Source: Acidocella aromatica
GTDB taxonomy: Bacteria > Pseudomonadota > Alphaproteobacteria > Acetobacterales > Acetobacteraceae
Length of the DNA stretch: 64,000 nt
Direction: 5' to 3'
NCBI RefSeq assembly: GCF_014201825.1
Contig: NZ_JACHFJ010000006.1
Span: forward strand, 1 to 64,000
Position 1 is the stretch's first letter, and the number at the start of each line of letters is the position of its first letter. The notes beneath the pieces were generated by a model. It was not told the DNA's origin. It was given only the letters and a program-made list of their open reading frames with translations, and searched no databases. This document shows positions 26,308 through 37,184 of the stretch, one piece after another. The translations under genes and the position numbers were made by a program.

Positions 26308-28443
26308 TCAGGCGCGGACCCTCGTCTTTTCCGGATCGTAATGTGGAAACCGGACGATCTTGGCGGAGAGGCGCTTCTGTTGACCATCCAGCTTGCCAAT
26401 CTCCACCGCTGCTCCCAACTCAGCATGATAGGCGTCGAGACGCGCAAGCGCGATCGACTGATGCAGCACCGGCGAGCGCATGGCACTGGTCACCACTCCC
26501 ACCTGAGCGCGGCCGACATGCACGCAATCGCCGTGATGCACGGGCTCGCCGCCTTCAATGGCCAGACCAACAAGCTTGCGCAGCGGATTCGCCGCACGGC
26601 GGCGCAGGGCGTCACGCCCGATGAACTCCTCCTCGCGGTCCGCCACGGCAAAGCCAATGCCCGCCTCATACGGATCGGTCTCGTCGGAGAACTCATGTCC
26701 CGCCAGAATCAGCCCCGCCTCGATACGCAGCATGTCCAGCGCGGCAAACCCCATAGGCTGCGCACCAGCCTCAACCATCGCATTCCACAGCGCGACGGCG
26801 TTGCTCGGATGCACCCACAACTCATAGCCCAGCTCGCCGGTATAGCCAGTGCGCGAAATCACCAGCGGAATCCCCTGCGGACCACCAAGACGCCCGATGG
26901 TAAAGCGGAACCATTTCAGCTCGCTGATGGAAGGCTGTGTCGGCGGGGTAAAGATCAGCGGCGCCAACAACTCGCGCGAGCGCGGCCCTTGCAGCGAAAT
27001 ATTGTTGAGCTGGTCAGTAGAGTTGCGTACGAAGGCGCGTAGGCCGCGCTCGGCCGCAAGCTCGCGCAGCCTCACACCGGAATAGTCGGAGCCGCAAATG
27101 AATCGGAAATTATTCGGTCCCAGTCGCATGACCGTACCATCGTCGATCATGCCGCCGTGCTCATAGCACATCGCCGTATACACGACCTGCCCGATGCTGA
27201 GCTTGCGGATATTACGCGTCAGCGCCAGCGCCAGCAGGTTCTCGGCATCGGGACCAGTGATCTCGAATTTACGCAGCGTCGAAAGATCCGACACCACCAC
27301 ATTCTCGCGGCAGGCGACATATTCATCCACCGGACCGCTCGCCGTAAAGCATTCCGGCAACCAAAAGCCATTGCTCTCAATATAGTTTCGCGTCAGCTTG
27401 GAGGTCGCCGGATGGAAACCGCTTTCCCGCGTCAGCCTCGGCTCGGCATTCGGTGTCATACGATGCGCAATCCCTTTTGAGAAACTCTCTGATTTATCAT
27501 AGATCCTGACGAGAATATCCGTCGGGTTGTAACCATTGGTGGTAAACACATCATCCGCGCAGGAGGAGTTGGCGCAGAGCAGATCGCGCATCGCCCGCAT
27601 CAGCACGTAATCGCCAGGGCGCGACCACGCCTCATCCGCGACAATCGAGCCATCGGCGGCAAGCTGCGTGTTGAAGAAGAAGTTGATCGCAGGCCAGCCC
27701 AGGCGCGGCGCAATACCGTGTTCAACCAGCGCGGCATTGAAATTATCCGAGCAATTGGCATGGCCGGGATAGCCCGCATCGTCATAGGATTTTGCACTGC
27801 AGGCCAGGGCGAACATATCGTGTCGGCCACATGTGTCGCGGATCACTTCGACCAACGGCAGCATCCGCTCATCGAAAAATTTTGAGTACAAACCAGGCCC
27901 CGGATAAATCCGCCCGCCGAGCGTGCGCGTCGTCGTGGCGTCCAGCCCGTATTCCAGAGCCTGCGCGTCGAAGGCCAGAAAGTCAGAACATTGCTGGCCA
28001 TCGACGTCTATGACCTGGATATAATCGCCCTCCTCGACCTTGTAGGAAGACGCCGTCGCCGCCTTGACCAAAATCTCCGCCTTCACCTTGCCCAGAGGCC
28101 GCGGATAGGCTTTCTCCTTACGTAGGATCTTCACGCACAGATCCGTGGGCGCCGCCTGCTCATGGGGAAGCATTGGCGCACCGGGAGCCGAGAGCGAAAT
28201 ATCGCTGTCAATTTCAGCAATAAATACAAAGCTTGCGCCAGGAAGAGACGTCTCATCCAGCACCAGCCTTGGCGTCTCACCGGCGATACTAAGTTCACAA
28301 GGCTGCGCGCCCTGCTCATCCAGCACCTCGATCGCCTCGCCCTTGCGAAGACCGAAGGAGACCGTGGCGCCACCCCGCACATACAGGGTATCCACGTAAT
28401 TGGTTGGCCGGGAAAGGGAGGAATTGTTCATGAGTGTTTGCAT
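26308..28443 (-). CDS. tdm: Trimethylamine N-oxide demethylase (DUF1989-GcvT fusion)
   Basis: A 711-residue two-domain enzyme that cleaves TMAO to dimethylamine and formaldehyde. The N-terminal half (to about residue 335) is a DUF1989 domain with the zinc-site cysteines in [13 protein letters not shown] (C205, C215), NCSDNF (C231) and LLCANSSC (C290, C295). The C-terminal half is a GcvT-like folate domain ([23 protein letters not shown]). The start at 28443 follows GCGAAG; ATG 28431 and TTG 28458 are alternatives. Links Tmm (TMA to TMAO) with DmmDABC. Confidence 0.9.
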   Translation of the reverse strand: MQTLMNNSSLSRPTNYVDTLYVRGGATVSFGLRKGEAIEVLDEQGAQPCELSIAGETPRLVLDETSLPGASFVFIAEIDSDISLSAPGAPMLPHEQAAPTDLCVKILRKEKAYPRPLGKVKAEILVKAATASSYKVEEGDYIQVIDVDGQQCSDFLAFDAQALEYGLDATTTRTLGGRIYPGPGLYSKFFDERMLPLVEVIRDTCGRHDMFALACSAKSYDDAGYPGHANCSDNFNAALVEHGIAPRLGWPAINFFFNTQLAADGSIVADEAWSRPGDYVLMRAMRDLLCANSSCADDVFTTNGYNPTDILVRIYDKSESFSKGIAHRMTPNAEPRLTRESGFHPATSKLTRNYIESNGFWLPECFTASGPVDEYVACRENVVVSDLSTLRKFEITGPDAENLLALALTRNIRKLSIGQVVYTAMCYEHGGMIDDGTVMRLGPNNFRFICGSDYSGVRLRELAAERGLRAFVRNSTDQLNNISLQGPRSRELLAPLIFTPPTQPSISELKWFRFTIGRLGGPQGIPLVISRTGYTGELGYELWVHPSNAVALWNAMVEAGAQPMGFAALDMLRIEAGLILAGHEFSDETDPYEAGIGFAVADREEEFIGRDALRRRAANPLRKLVGLAIEGGEPVHHGDCVHVGRAQVGVVTSAMRSPVLHQSIALARLDAYHAELGAAVEIGKLDGQQKRLSAKIVRFPHYDPEKTRVRA

Positions 28444-28481
28444 CACCAGACTTCGCAAGGGTTTCTTGCCAGTTAATAAGA

Positions 28482-28510
28482 GTTATGCCCAGGAATATTG
28501 GATTTGTCAA
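28482..28510 (-). promoter_or_regulatory. Probable sigma-70 promoter of tdm
   Basis: On the minus strand TTGACA (28510-28505), a 17-base spacer and CATAAC (28487-28482) make a near-consensus -35/-10 pair about 40 bases upstream of the tdm start. Confidence 0.55.
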
Positions 28511-28543
28511 ACCGAGTTCCCAACAAACCATGCGAAAATCACA

Positions 28544-28573
28544 ATAAAAAAGCCGGAGCGTTGGCTCCGGCTT
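28544..28573 (-). terminator. Rho-independent terminator after the APC permease gene
   Basis: AAGCCGGAGC/GCTCCGGCTT, a perfect 10-bp stem with a 4-base loop; read leftward it is followed by a run of T residues. It lies 26 bases after the permease stop and insulates tdm. Confidence 0.93.
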
Positions 28574-28598
28574 CGTGTCGCGGATAACCTCGCGAGCG

Positions 28599-30320
28599 TT
28601 ACAGATGGAAAAACCAGTTGGAGAGCAGCACCACGCCGATGCCCGCAACCAGCACCAGGTAAGGCAGGATGCCCGCACGCTTGGTCGTCACGTCACCCGA
28701 GCTACCCACATGCAGATCTTCCAGCATCTGCTCAGGGAACTTGCCCTTGTCCTGGATAAAGTGACGGAAGCAGAACACCGGAATGATCATGGCGGCGAAG
28801 ATGAACCCCGCCCACAGCGCGTCGGGATTCCAGGTCTTGGCGCCAGCGCCGAGGAACATGGCGTTGACGAAGGCGAACAGCGTACCCAGGCCAAGCAGCC
28901 ATGTGGGGGCCTTGTAGGGGCGCTTGGTAGCGCCAGAGTCCACACGGTGAATCCAGCCCGCATTCAGGTTCAGGAAGTTGAAGATAATGTAACCAACATT
29001 CGAGACCGCGAGCACGAAGAAGAAGCTCGTGGCATCTGTGGAGGCCACCGCCAGCAGTAGCAGGTTGGAGATCAGGTCAGTCCACATCGCGCGCGTCGGC
29101 GCGCCGTGCTCGTTCACCCAGGTGAGGTAGCGTGGCAGCCAGCCATCGACGGACCCCTGGTACAGCGTGCGCGAGGAACCGGCCATCGCGGTCATGATCG
29201 AGAGCATCAGCGCCAGGATCATGAGCATGACCATGATGTTCTGGATGATCGGCCCGCCGCCAACCATACCAGCCATGGCTGCGGCCACGCCGGAACCGGC
29301 AGCGATGGAAGGATCAAGCAGCCCGGCCAGACCCAGCGCACCCTGGAAGGTGAACGGCACCAGGATATAGAGCGCAAGGCAGAGCAGGCCCGAATAGAAG
29401 ATAGCCTTGAACGTGTCGATGCCAGGATTACGAAATTCCGATGTATAGCAAACGGCCGTTTCAAACCCGTAAGTGGACCAAGCGGCGATGAACATGGAGC
29501 CGAGGATCATCGTCCAATTGGTCAGATTCCAGGTCCCCGGCTGCGGCGCGCCATAATTGGCCAACGGCACCAGCGGCGAGTAATTGTGGAAGTTCACCGT
29601 ACCGTTGAACAGCGGCACGACACCGACGATGAGCATCGGGATGATGACCAGCAGCCCCATATATTTCTGCACATTGGCGGTGCCGAGAATGCCGCGATGC
29701 TGGATGGCGAAGGTCACCAGCATGATGACGGCGCCAATAAAGAAGGTGGCGTTCAACGAAATGCCAACCGGCCCAAGCGTATGGCTGAACAGCGTCCAGT
29801 TACGGATATCCGGGGTGAGAGCGGCGATGGCGGCATTCACCTGCGCCTGCTGACCGCCGGCGATGGACGCGCCATGCACCGCGATCCATTGCAGAACCTC
29901 CGGCGAGTTGGCGGCCGGGATCGGCGCAACCGCGTTGAGAATGTAAGCCGCCGCAATGGAGCAACCAAGCGAGAGCACCGGCGACCAGGCGAACCAGTTG
30001 CACCACACCGAGAGCGGGGCAATGAACTTGGAATAGCGCACCCAGGCGGCCGCGCCATAGACCGAGGCGCCGCCCGATTTGTTGGGGAACAGTCCGGCGA
30101 TTTCGGCGTATGTGAAGGACTGCACGAAGCCCATCAGCATAGAGGCCGCCCATACGACGAAGGACAGATTGCCCACCATGTCAGCAATACCGCCAATGGA
30201 GAACAGAACCAGGGCGGGTACGCCACTGGCCACCCAGAAGGCGCCTCGCCAGTCGATGGTGCGGAGCAGGGAGCCAGACTCGGTGGTCTTGCGCCCTACG
30301 GGAAATATGATGTCGCTCAC
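28599..30320 (-). CDS. APC-superfamily permease (putative methylamine/amine uptake)
   Basis: A 573-residue integral membrane protein with about twelve hydrophobic segments and the APC N-terminal pattern (WVASGVPALVLFSIGGIADM, AEIAGLFPNKSGGASVYGAA). APC proteins exchange or import amino acids and amines. Its position within a tmm-tdm-dmm cluster makes TMA, TMAO or DMA uptake the likeliest role, though specificity cannot be read from the sequence. Transcribed alone: own terminator downstream and about 280 bases upstream without another gene. Confidence 0.8.
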   Translation of the reverse strand: MSDIIFPVGRKTTESGSLLRTIDWRGAFWVASGVPALVLFSIGGIADMVGNLSFVVWAASMLMGFVQSFTYAEIAGLFPNKSGGASVYGAAAWVRYSKFIAPLSVWCNWFAWSPVLSLGCSIAAAYILNAVAPIPAANSPEVLQWIAVHGASIAGGQQAQVNAAIAALTPDIRNWTLFSHTLGPVGISLNATFFIGAVIMLVTFAIQHRGILGTANVQKYMGLLVIIPMLIVGVVPLFNGTVNFHNYSPLVPLANYGAPQPGTWNLTNWTMILGSMFIAAWSTYGFETAVCYTSEFRNPGIDTFKAIFYSGLLCLALYILVPFTFQGALGLAGLLDPSIAAGSGVAAAMAGMVGGGPIIQNIMVMLMILALMLSIMTAMAGSSRTLYQGSVDGWLPRYLTWVNEHGAPTRAMWTDLISNLLLLAVASTDATSFFFVLAVSNVGYIIFNFLNLNAGWIHRVDSGATKRPYKAPTWLLGLGTLFAFVNAMFLGAGAKTWNPDALWAGFIFAAMIIPVFCFRHFIQDKGKFPEQMLEDLHVGSSGDVTTKRAGILPYLVLVAGIGVVLLSNWFFHL

Positions 30321-30532
30321 AGTAACCCCTCTGTGCTTATAGTTGGCGGATATCAGCGGATCGGCTTTAGCTAGACGGGTTTACTGTAGAGCAAAAAATG
30401 TGCCACATACTAAACGACCCAAAACTGCCGTCGTGAGGCGCAAAACTACACAGGCATGCCAAAATCTGGCGCTAAATCTGCCCGAGAACAAATTTAATGC
30501 ATATATTTTAATCTTTTTAGGAAAAACATGAA

Positions 30533-30575
30533 TCAGCCTCCTTGCCTATGAGGCATATTTAGGCAAGAAGGCTGA
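30533..30575 (-). terminator. Long inverted repeat downstream of the acyl-CoA ligase operon
   Basis: TCAGCCTCCTTGCCTA and TAGGCAAGAAGGCTGA form 16-bp arms with one mismatch and an 11-base loop. Read leftward, T-rich sequence follows after a few bases, so this is probably the terminator of the ivd-to-ligase operon ending at 30601. The rest of 30321-30532 shows only AT-rich promoter-like sequence for the permease. Confidence 0.65.
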
Positions 30576-30600
30576 CTTCAAACTATCACGGCAATGTCGT

Positions 30601-32292
30601 CTAAAGGGTGTCCTCAGCGTCCTCGATCAGCCGCATCTCCCGCAGCATGGCCTGGCGCATCTTGAACTTCTGGATCTTGCCCGTGACGGTCTTGGGCATG
30701 TCCTCCACGAAGCGGACATAGCGGGGGATCTTGTGATGCGCGATCTGCCCGCGGCAAAAGGCGCGCAGCTCCTCGTCATCCATGACCATGCCTTCGCGCA
30801 CGACCACCCAGGCGCACAGCTCCTCGCCATACAGCTCGTCCGGCACGCCAAACACTTGCACGTCCTGGATCTTGGGGTGGCGGTAGAGGTATTCCTCGAT
30901 CTCGCGCGGGTAGAGATTCTCCCCGCCTCGTATCACCATATCCTTGATTCGCCCGACGATCTGGCAAAAGCCCTCCTCGTCCAGCGTGGCGAGGTCGCCG
31001 GTATGCATCCAGCCTTCGGCGTCCACTGCATTCGCGGTCTGCTCAAGGTCGTCCCAATACCCGATCATCACGGAATAGCCGCGCGTGCACAGCTCGCCCG
31101 ATGTGCCGCAGGGCACGGTCGCGCCCTCGGCATCGACAATCTTCACCTCCAGATGCGGATGCACCCGCCCGACAGTGGAGACGCGCCGCTCCAGCGAGTC
31201 ATCGAGGCCGGTCTGGAAGCTCACGGGGCTGGTCTCGGTCATGCCGTAGCAGATGGTCATGTCCCGCGCGTGCATCTGGCTGATGACCTTGCGCATCACC
31301 TCTATGGGACACGGGCTGCCCGCCATGATGCCCGTGCGCATATGGCTGAAATCAAACTCGGCAAAGCGCGGATGGTCCAGCTCGGCAATGAACATGGTCG
31401 GCACGCCATAGAGCGCGGTGCAGCGCTCATAGGCGCAGGCTTGCAGCGTGGCCAGCGGGTCAAATCCCTCGCCCGGGAATACCATGGCCGAGCCATGAGT
31501 GACGCAGGCGAGATTACCCATGACCATGCCAAAGCAATGGTAAAGCGGCACCGGGATGCAAATGCGATCCTTGGGCGTAAGCGCCATGCCATGCCCGACC
31601 AGATAGCCGTTATTCAGGATGTTATGGTGGCTGAGCGTTACCCCCTTGGGCGCCCCGGTGGTGCCGGAGGTGAACTGGATGTTGATGGCGTCATGCGGCT
31701 TCAGCGTGGGGGCTATGGCGGCCAGTGCCGCATTCCCCACCTCCCGCCCGGCGTTCTCCAGGGCGGCAAAGGACATGGCGCCCGGCAGAATATCCTCGCC
31801 CATCTGCACCACAAGGCGCAGATGCGGCAGCCGCGCGGCCTCCAGCGCCCCCGGCTCGCATTCCGCCAGCTCCGGCGCCAGGGCGGCGACCATGCCGGGA
31901 TAGTCGCTGCTCTTAAAGGGCGGTGAAATGACTAGGGCTTTGATGCCCGCCTTGTTCAGCGCGTATTCCAGCTCGGCCAGGCGGTAGGCGGGGTTCACCG
32001 TCACCAGGATCAACCCGGCCTTGGCGGCGGCGAACTGGGTGAGCGCCCATTCCGCCCGGTTGAGCGACCAAATTCCCACGCGGTCACCTGGCTCGAGCCC
32101 CTGGGCCAGCAGCCCGGCAGCCACATGCTCAACGCGGTCGCGGAACCCGCGCCATGTCAGCCGTACCGCCTGGGCGGGGCAGACCAGCGCCTCGTTATCG
32201 GGCCAGGTTGCGGCGGCGGCATCCAGCGCCTGGCCGATCGTCATCTCCAGGAGCGGCGGCTCATTGCCGCCCCGCACATGGCTTTCCTTCAT
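30601..32292 (-). CDS. Acyl-CoA synthetase (AMP-forming) of the leucine-type operon
   Basis: A 563-residue ANL-family ligase with the A3 P-loop [16 protein letters not shown] (about residues 208-223), [10 protein letters not shown] (A5), TGDLA (A7) and the C-terminal catalytic lysine region [12 protein letters not shown]. It activates a carboxylic acid with ATP and CoA. Last gene of the leftward operon from 38341; likely substrates are isovalerate, a methyl-branched acid or an itaconate-like acid. ATG follows GGGAGAG. Too short for acetoacetyl-CoA synthetase (AacS). Confidence 0.83.
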   Translation of the reverse strand: MKESHVRGGNEPPLLEMTIGQALDAAAATWPDNEALVCPAQAVRLTWRGFRDRVEHVAAGLLAQGLEPGDRVGIWSLNRAEWALTQFAAAKAGLILVTVNPAYRLAELEYALNKAGIKALVISPPFKSSDYPGMVAALAPELAECEPGALEAARLPHLRLVVQMGEDILPGAMSFAALENAGREVGNAALAAIAPTLKPHDAINIQFTSGTTGAPKGVTLSHHNILNNGYLVGHGMALTPKDRICIPVPLYHCFGMVMGNLACVTHGSAMVFPGEGFDPLATLQACAYERCTALYGVPTMFIAELDHPRFAEFDFSHMRTGIMAGSPCPIEVMRKVISQMHARDMTICYGMTETSPVSFQTGLDDSLERRVSTVGRVHPHLEVKIVDAEGATVPCGTSGELCTRGYSVMIGYWDDLEQTANAVDAEGWMHTGDLATLDEEGFCQIVGRIKDMVIRGGENLYPREIEEYLYRHPKIQDVQVFGVPDELYGEELCAWVVVREGMVMDDEELRAFCRGQIAHHKIPRYVRFVEDMPKTVTGKIQKFKMRQAMLREMRLIEDAEDTL

Positions 32293-32350
32293 CCGTCTCT
32301 CCCTAGGGTTTTTATTCGGTCGTCTTGGAAGGATGTGCCGGCGCGATGGT

Positions 32351-33232
32351 TCAGGAGGGTGCGCACTCCTCCCGGGCCATCGCCAAAATCTTCCGTGCCT
32401 GTTTCAGATGGGGCAGATCGAGCATCTTTCCATCCAGGGCCACCACCCCCGCCGCCGGATCGGCATCGAACAGCGCCACCACTGCTCGGGCATGGGCCAA
32501 CTCGACGGCGGAGGGGGTCATCACCGCATTAATAACCGGCACCTGCGCCGGGTGAATCGCCATCATGCCGGTAAAGCCCTCGCGCCGCCCGGCCTCGGCC
32601 CAGGCGCGCAGCCCCGCCTCGTTACGGAAATCGGGATACACCGTATCGATGGCCGGAACCCCGGCACTGGCCGCCCCCGCCAGACAAAACGAGCGGACCA
32701 TGCGGCAGAGATCGTTGAGCGAGCCGTCCGGGTTGCGGCTGGCGGTGGCCCCAATGGCGGCAGGCAAATCCTCCGCCCCCCAGGTAAGTCCGGCAAGGCG
32801 CGGCCCGGCCTGGGTATAAGAGCCAAGAGTGAACACCGAGGCCGGGGTCTCGGTGGCGATGGGCAGGATGCGCGTCTGCCCCGCGGACAGCCCGGCGGCG
32901 GCCTCGAAGGCATCCAGATAATGCGCGAGCGTCACCACATCCGACGCCGCATCCGGCTTTGGCAGCACGATTCCAGCCGGCGCCGCTTGCATCACGGCAG
33001 CGAGGTCCGCCAGCGCCAGCCCCGAGGCCAGTGGATTGATCCGCACCCATAGCGCCGGCCCGCCGCTCGGCCCGGCCAGCGTCTCCGCCGCAATCTTCCT
33101 CGCCTTTTCCTTGGCAGACAGCGCCACTGAATCCTCCAGATCCAGGATCAGCGCATCCGCTCCCGAGCCCATCGCCTTGGCGATCTTGGCCGGGGCGTCG
33201 GCTGGCACGAACAGCCAGGAGCGCGCGCTCAT
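32351..33232 (-). CDS. CitE-like HpcH/HpaI-family acyl-CoA lyase
   Basis: A 293-residue CitE-type TIM-barrel lyase ([41 protein letters not shown]). Paralogues cleave citramalyl-, malyl- or hydroxymethylglutaryl-CoA. In this operon it fills the place where HMG-CoA lyase is expected; its Mycobacterium counterpart Rv2498c cleaves (R)-HMG-CoA and citramalyl-CoA. The ATG at 33232 overlaps the MaoC stop by four bases; the longer frame lies inside that gene. Confidence 0.82.
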   Translation of the reverse strand: MSARSWLFVPADAPAKIAKAMGSGADALILDLEDSVALSAKEKARKIAAETLAGPSGGPALWVRINPLASGLALADLAAVMQAAPAGIVLPKPDAASDVVTLAHYLDAFEAAAGLSAGQTRILPIATETPASVFTLGSYTQAGPRLAGLTWGAEDLPAAIGATASRNPDGSLNDLCRMVRSFCLAGAASAGVPAIDTVYPDFRNEAGLRAWAEAGRREGFTGMMAIHPAQVPVINAVMTPSAVELAHARAVVALFDADPAAGVVALDGKMLDLPHLKQARKILAMAREECAPS

Positions 33233-33681
33233 TGCGGCTGCCTTTGCAGCAGTGCGGTGCGCTTGCACTGGCACACCATCTCGCCGCGCTGGTTATACAT
33301 GCGGTGGGTGAACACCACGATGCCCGCATTGGGGCGGGACTTGCTCTCGCGCGTCTCCGTCACTTCCGTCTCGGCATGAAGCGTATCGCCCACGAAGACA
33401 GGCTTGGGCATCACCACCTCGTCATAACCCAAATTCGCAACCAGCGTGCCGAGCGTGGTGTCGCCAACAGAGAGGCCGACCATGAGAGAGAAGGTGAACA
33501 GCCCATTGACCACGATACGCCCAAACTCCGTCTGGGCGGCGTATTCGGCGTCCAGATGCAAGGGCTGCGGATTATGGGTGAGCGTGGTGATGAGGAGATT
33601 ATCCGTCTCCGTCACCGTGCGATGCAGATCGTGGGTGATTTTGTCCCCCACCGCGAATTGCTCGAAATAACGTCCAGCCAC
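33229..33681 (-). CDS. MaoC-like acyl-CoA hydratase
   Basis: A 150-residue hotdog-fold MaoC hydratase (mesaconyl-CoA hydratase-like): [15 protein letters not shown], then the D/H dyad region [20 protein letters not shown]. It hydrates an enoyl-CoA, here most likely 3-methylglutaconyl-CoA. It replaces the crotonase-fold hydratase (LiuC) of classical leucine operons. GTG start; the start lies 3 bases after the mccA stop. Confidence 0.83.
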   Translation of the reverse strand: MAGRYFEQFAVGDKITHDLHRTVTETDNLLITTLTHNPQPLHLDAEYAAQTEFGRIVVNGLFTFSLMVGLSVGDTTLGTLVANLGYDEVVMPKPVFVGDTLHAETEVTETRESKSRPNAGIVVFTHRMYNQRGEMVCQCKRTALLQRQPQ

Positions 33682-33684
33682 GGC

Positions 33685-35559
33685 TTAGTCTCCAGTTTCC
33701 AGGCGCAGGAGCAGCACACCCTCGGCCACCCGCGCGCCAGGGGCGGCATTCAATTCGGCGATGGTGCCATCGCACGGGGCGGTGAGTGTCATCTCCATCT
33801 TCATCGCCTCCATCACCAGCAGCGGCGCGCCCTTTTTCACGGCATCGCCCATGGCCACGGCCACGGAGAGGATATGCCCCGGCATCGGGGAGAGTACCGC
33901 ACCGCCGCTCTCCCCTCCGCCATGGCCTGTATCGTCGGCCGAGACCTCTGTGAAGGCGAAGGCCCGGCCCTGCTCGAACACCACGGTCTCGTCGCCCAGC
34001 GTGGTGACGGGCAGGGACGAGCCTACCCCCGGCGACAGCGCCACCACATGCGTTTCACCGCCATGTTGCAGCCGCGCCTCGACGCGCGGCGGGGCGTTCA
34101 GGCGGAAGCCAAGCAGTTCCTGCGGCGTTGCATGAGCGGCCAGCCGCGCCGTGGCGGCGGCGCGCAGCACCTTGTCATCAGGTTCGGCCCTGCCCAGCAG
34201 CTCCGGCAGATGCGCCTCGATGAACCCGGTATCCAATGCCGCGCCCCGGAAGGAAGGATTCCGCAACGTGCGCGCCAGGAACGCGGCATTCGTCTTCACC
34301 GGCCAGACCTGCACGGAGGCACAGGCCGCCTCAAGCCGCTTGGCGGCCGCCGCACGAGTGGGGCCATGGGCGATGAGCTTGGCGATCATCGGGTCGTAGA
34401 AGGCAGTCACCTCCCCGCCCTGTTCCACGGCGCTGTCCACCCGCACGCCCGCCTCGGGCAGCACGAAATGGGTAAGCGGCCCTGTGGAAGGCAGGAAGCC
34501 CGTATCCGGGTTCTCGGCATAAAGCCGCGCCTCGATGGCATGGCCGTTGAGCGGGATCTGCTCCTGGCTCAGCGGCAGAGGCTCGCCCGCCGCCACGCGG
34601 AGCTGCCACTCCACCAGATCCTGCCCGGTGATAGCCTCCGTCACCGGATGCTCCACCTGCAAGCGGGTGTTCATCTCCATAAACCAGATGCGCTCGGCGC
34701 GCAGCCCCTCGGAAGCATCGGCGATGAACTCGATCGTTCCCGCGCCCTGGTAGTCGACCGCTCGGGCGGCCTGCACGGCGGCGGCGCACACGGCCTCGCG
34801 CACCTCGGGGCTCATCCCCGGCGCGGGGGCTTCCTCTATCACTTTCTGGTGGCGGCGCTGGAGCGAGCAGTCACGCTCGTACAGATGCACCACATTTCCA
34901 TGGGCATCGCCGAACACCTGCACCTCTATATGGCGAGGACGAGTGACGTAGATTTCCAGCAGCACGCGGTCATCGCCAAAGGAGGACGCAGCCTCGCGCT
35001 TGCAGGAAGCGAGTGCGGCGGCAAAATCCTCCAGCCGCTCCACCTTGCGCATGCCCTTGCCGCCACCGCCCGCCACAGCCTTGATGAGCAGCGGAAACCC
35101 GATGCGCGCCGCCTCGGCGGCCAGCCGGTCCTCAGACTGATCCTCCCCCAGATAGCCCGGCGTAACGGGCACGCCTGCCTGCTGCATCAGCGCCTTGGCG
35201 GCATCCTTCAGCCCCATGGCACGGATGGAAGATGGCTTGGGCCCGACCCAGATCAGCCCGACATCAATCACCGCCTGAGCAAACTCCGCATTCTCCGAGA
35301 GGAAGCCATACCCCGGATGAATAGCCTCGGCTCCGCTCAACCGTGCCGCCTCCAGCAGCTTCTCGGGGCGCAGATAACTCTCACGCGCCGGGGCGGGGCC
35401 GATGAGGATGGCCTCGTCAGCCTCAGCCACGAAAGGCGCAGCAGCATCGGCCTCGGAGTACACGGCAATTGTGCGGATACCGAGGCGGCTTGCGGTGCGG
35501 ATAACGCGGCGAGCGATCTCGCCGCGATTGGCGATGAGCAGGGAAGAGAACATGGGCAT
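33685..35559 (-). CDS. mccA: Acyl-CoA carboxylase biotin-containing subunit (3-methylcrotonyl-CoA carboxylase alpha)
   Basis: A 624-residue subunit: biotin carboxylase domain (LIANRGEIARRVIRTA, ATP-binding KAVAGGGGKGM, EMNTRLQVEHPVTE), a linker domain, and a C-terminal biotinyl domain with the EAMKMEM motif. It carboxylates biotin with ATP and bicarbonate for MccB. The ATG at 35559 shares its A with the mccB stop (TGATG); GTG 35562 and ATG 35553 are alternatives. The neighbouring isovaleryl-CoA dehydrogenase supports methylcrotonyl-CoA as substrate. Confidence 0.9.
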   Translation of the reverse strand: MPMFSSLLIANRGEIARRVIRTASRLGIRTIAVYSEADAAAPFVAEADEAILIGPAPARESYLRPEKLLEAARLSGAEAIHPGYGFLSENAEFAQAVIDVGLIWVGPKPSSIRAMGLKDAAKALMQQAGVPVTPGYLGEDQSEDRLAAEAARIGFPLLIKAVAGGGGKGMRKVERLEDFAAALASCKREAASSFGDDRVLLEIYVTRPRHIEVQVFGDAHGNVVHLYERDCSLQRRHQKVIEEAPAPGMSPEVREAVCAAAVQAARAVDYQGAGTIEFIADASEGLRAERIWFMEMNTRLQVEHPVTEAITGQDLVEWQLRVAAGEPLPLSQEQIPLNGHAIEARLYAENPDTGFLPSTGPLTHFVLPEAGVRVDSAVEQGGEVTAFYDPMIAKLIAHGPTRAAAAKRLEAACASVQVWPVKTNAAFLARTLRNPSFRGAALDTGFIEAHLPELLGRAEPDDKVLRAAATARLAAHATPQELLGFRLNAPPRVEARLQHGGETHVVALSPGVGSSLPVTTLGDETVVFEQGRAFAFTEVSADDTGHGGGESGGAVLSPMPGHILSVAVAMGDAVKKGAPLLVMEAMKMEMTLTAPCDGTIAELNAAPGARVAEGVLLLRLETGD

Positions 35560-37184
35560 CACATCCGGAACACGCCGAAGCGCGGGCTGGCGGGAATGGG
35601 AGCGTTGAGCGATGCCGAGATGGCAAGGCCCAGCACATCGCGCGTCTGGGCGGGGTCGATGACGCCGTCATCCCACAGCCGCGCCGTGGCGAAATACGGG
35701 CTGCCCTCCTCCTCGTACCGCGCGCGGATCGGCGCCTTGAACGCGGCTTCCTCCTCGGCGGGCCATGTGCCGCCCTTGGCCTCGATGCCATCGCGCCGCA
35801 CCGTGGCAAGCACGCTGGCCGCCTGCTCCCCGCCCATCACCGAAATACGGCTATTGGGCCAGGTGAAGAGAAAGCGCGGGCCATAAGCCCTGCCGCACAT
35901 ACCGTAATTGCCAGCACCAAAACTGCCGCCGATGAGCACGGTGAATTTCGGCACGCTGGCGGTGGCCACGGCGGTCACCATCTTCGCGCCATCCTTGGCG
36001 ATGCCCCCGGCCTCGTACTTGCCGCCGACCATGAAGCCCGAGATGTTTTGCAGGAACACCAAGGGCGTGCGGCGCTGGCAGGCAAGCTCGATGAAATGCG
36101 CCGCCTTCTGCGCGCTCTCGGAAAACAGCACGCCGTTATTGGCGAGGATCGCCACCGGATAGCCCCAGATGCGCGCAAAACCGGTAACGATGCTCGACCC
36201 ATAAAGCGGCTTGAACTCGTGGAAGGCGCTGTCATCGACGATCCGCGCAATCACCTCGCGCACATCGTAAGGCGCACGCACATCGGCAGGGATGATGCCA
36301 TACAGTTCCTCAGCCGCGTAGCGCGGCGGCTTTGGCGTGGCGATGTCCAGATCCACGCTCTTTCGCGTATTCAGCCGGGCCACGATGTCCCGCACGATGG
36401 AGAGCGCATGCTCGTCATCCACCGCGATATGATCGGCCACACCGGATTTACGCCCATGCGCATCCGCCCCGCCAAGCTCGGTGGCGGAAATAACCTCGCC
36501 CGTGGCGGCCTTCACCAAAGGCGGCCCGGCCAGGAAGATCGCCCCCTGACTCTCCGCCCCGCGCCCACGCACGATCACCGTTTCGTCGGACATCGCAGGC
36601 ACATAAGCGCCTCCGGCGGTGGAAAGGCCCATCACACAGGCAATCTGCGCGATGCCCCGCGCGCTCATATTCGCCTGGTTGTAGAAAATACGGCCAAAAT
36701 GCTCCTTGTCCGGGAACACCTCGGCCTGATGCGGCAAATTCGCGCCGCCAGAATCCACCAGATAGACGCATGGAAGCCGGTTCTCCAGCGCGATCTCCTG
36801 CGCGCGCAGATGCTTCTTCACCGTCAGCGGGAAATACACCCCGCCCTTCACCGTGGCGTCGTTGGCGACGATCATCACCTCCCGCCCGCTCACCGTGCCG
36901 ATGCCGCAGATCAGCCCCGCCCCCGGAGCCTCGCCCTCATACATCCCGCCCGCCGCAAGCTGGCCGATTTCCAGAAACGGCGCGCCGGGGTCGAGCAGCC
37001 GCTCCACACGCTCACGCGGCAGCAACTTGCCGCGCGCCACATGGCGCTGGCGCACAGCCTCTGGCCCACCGAGCGCGGTAGCGGCCACCTTCTCGCGCAG
37101 CTCGGCAGCGAGGGCACGGTTGATCTCCGCGTTGCGCTGGAACGTTTCCGCCCCGGTATCGATGGTGCTGGTCAGATGGGTCAT
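35559..37184 (-). CDS. mccB: Acyl-CoA carboxylase carboxyltransferase subunit (3-methylcrotonyl-CoA carboxylase beta)
   Basis: A 541-residue carboxyltransferase of the MccB length and style ([63 protein letters not shown]). It transfers carboxyl from biotin on MccA to 3-methylcrotonyl-CoA, giving 3-methylglutaconyl-CoA. Coupled by ATGA overlap to the ivd stop and by overlap to mccA. Confidence 0.92.
   Translation of the reverse strand: MTHLTSTIDTGAETFQRNAEINRALAAELREKVAATALGGPEAVRQRHVARGKLLPRERVERLLDPGAPFLEIGQLAAGGMYEGEAPGAGLICGIGTVSGREVMIVANDATVKGGVYFPLTVKKHLRAQEIALENRLPCVYLVDSGGANLPHQAEVFPDKEHFGRIFYNQANMSARGIAQIACVMGLSTAGGAYVPAMSDETVIVRGRGAESQGAIFLAGPPLVKAATGEVISATELGGADAHGRKSGVADHIAVDDEHALSIVRDIVARLNTRKSVDLDIATPKPPRYAAEELYGIIPADVRAPYDVREVIARIVDDSAFHEFKPLYGSSIVTGFARIWGYPVAILANNGVLFSESAQKAAHFIELACQRRTPLVFLQNISGFMVGGKYEAGGIAKDGAKMVTAVATASVPKFTVLIGGSFGAGNYGMCGRAYGPRFLFTWPNSRISVMGGEQAASVLATVRRDGIEAKGGTWPAEEEAAFKAPIRARYEEEGSPYFATARLWDDGVIDPAQTRDVLGLAISASLNAPIPASPRFGVFRM

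Noticed and set aside
30336-30344. CTTATAGTT shared between the permease upstream region and the dmmD palindrome
   Set aside because: Nine bases of AT-rich sequence found twice is too little to claim a shared operator.
30465-30480. GG-N10-GC sigma-54-like match (TGGCGCTAAATCTGCC)
   Set aside because: No plus-strand gene follows and the flanking consensus is poor; chance match.
33232-35886. 884-codon open frame on the plus strand opposite mccA
   Set aside because: Antisense shadow of a clear biotin carboxylase gene; composition is His/Arg/Gly rich and has no recognisable domain.
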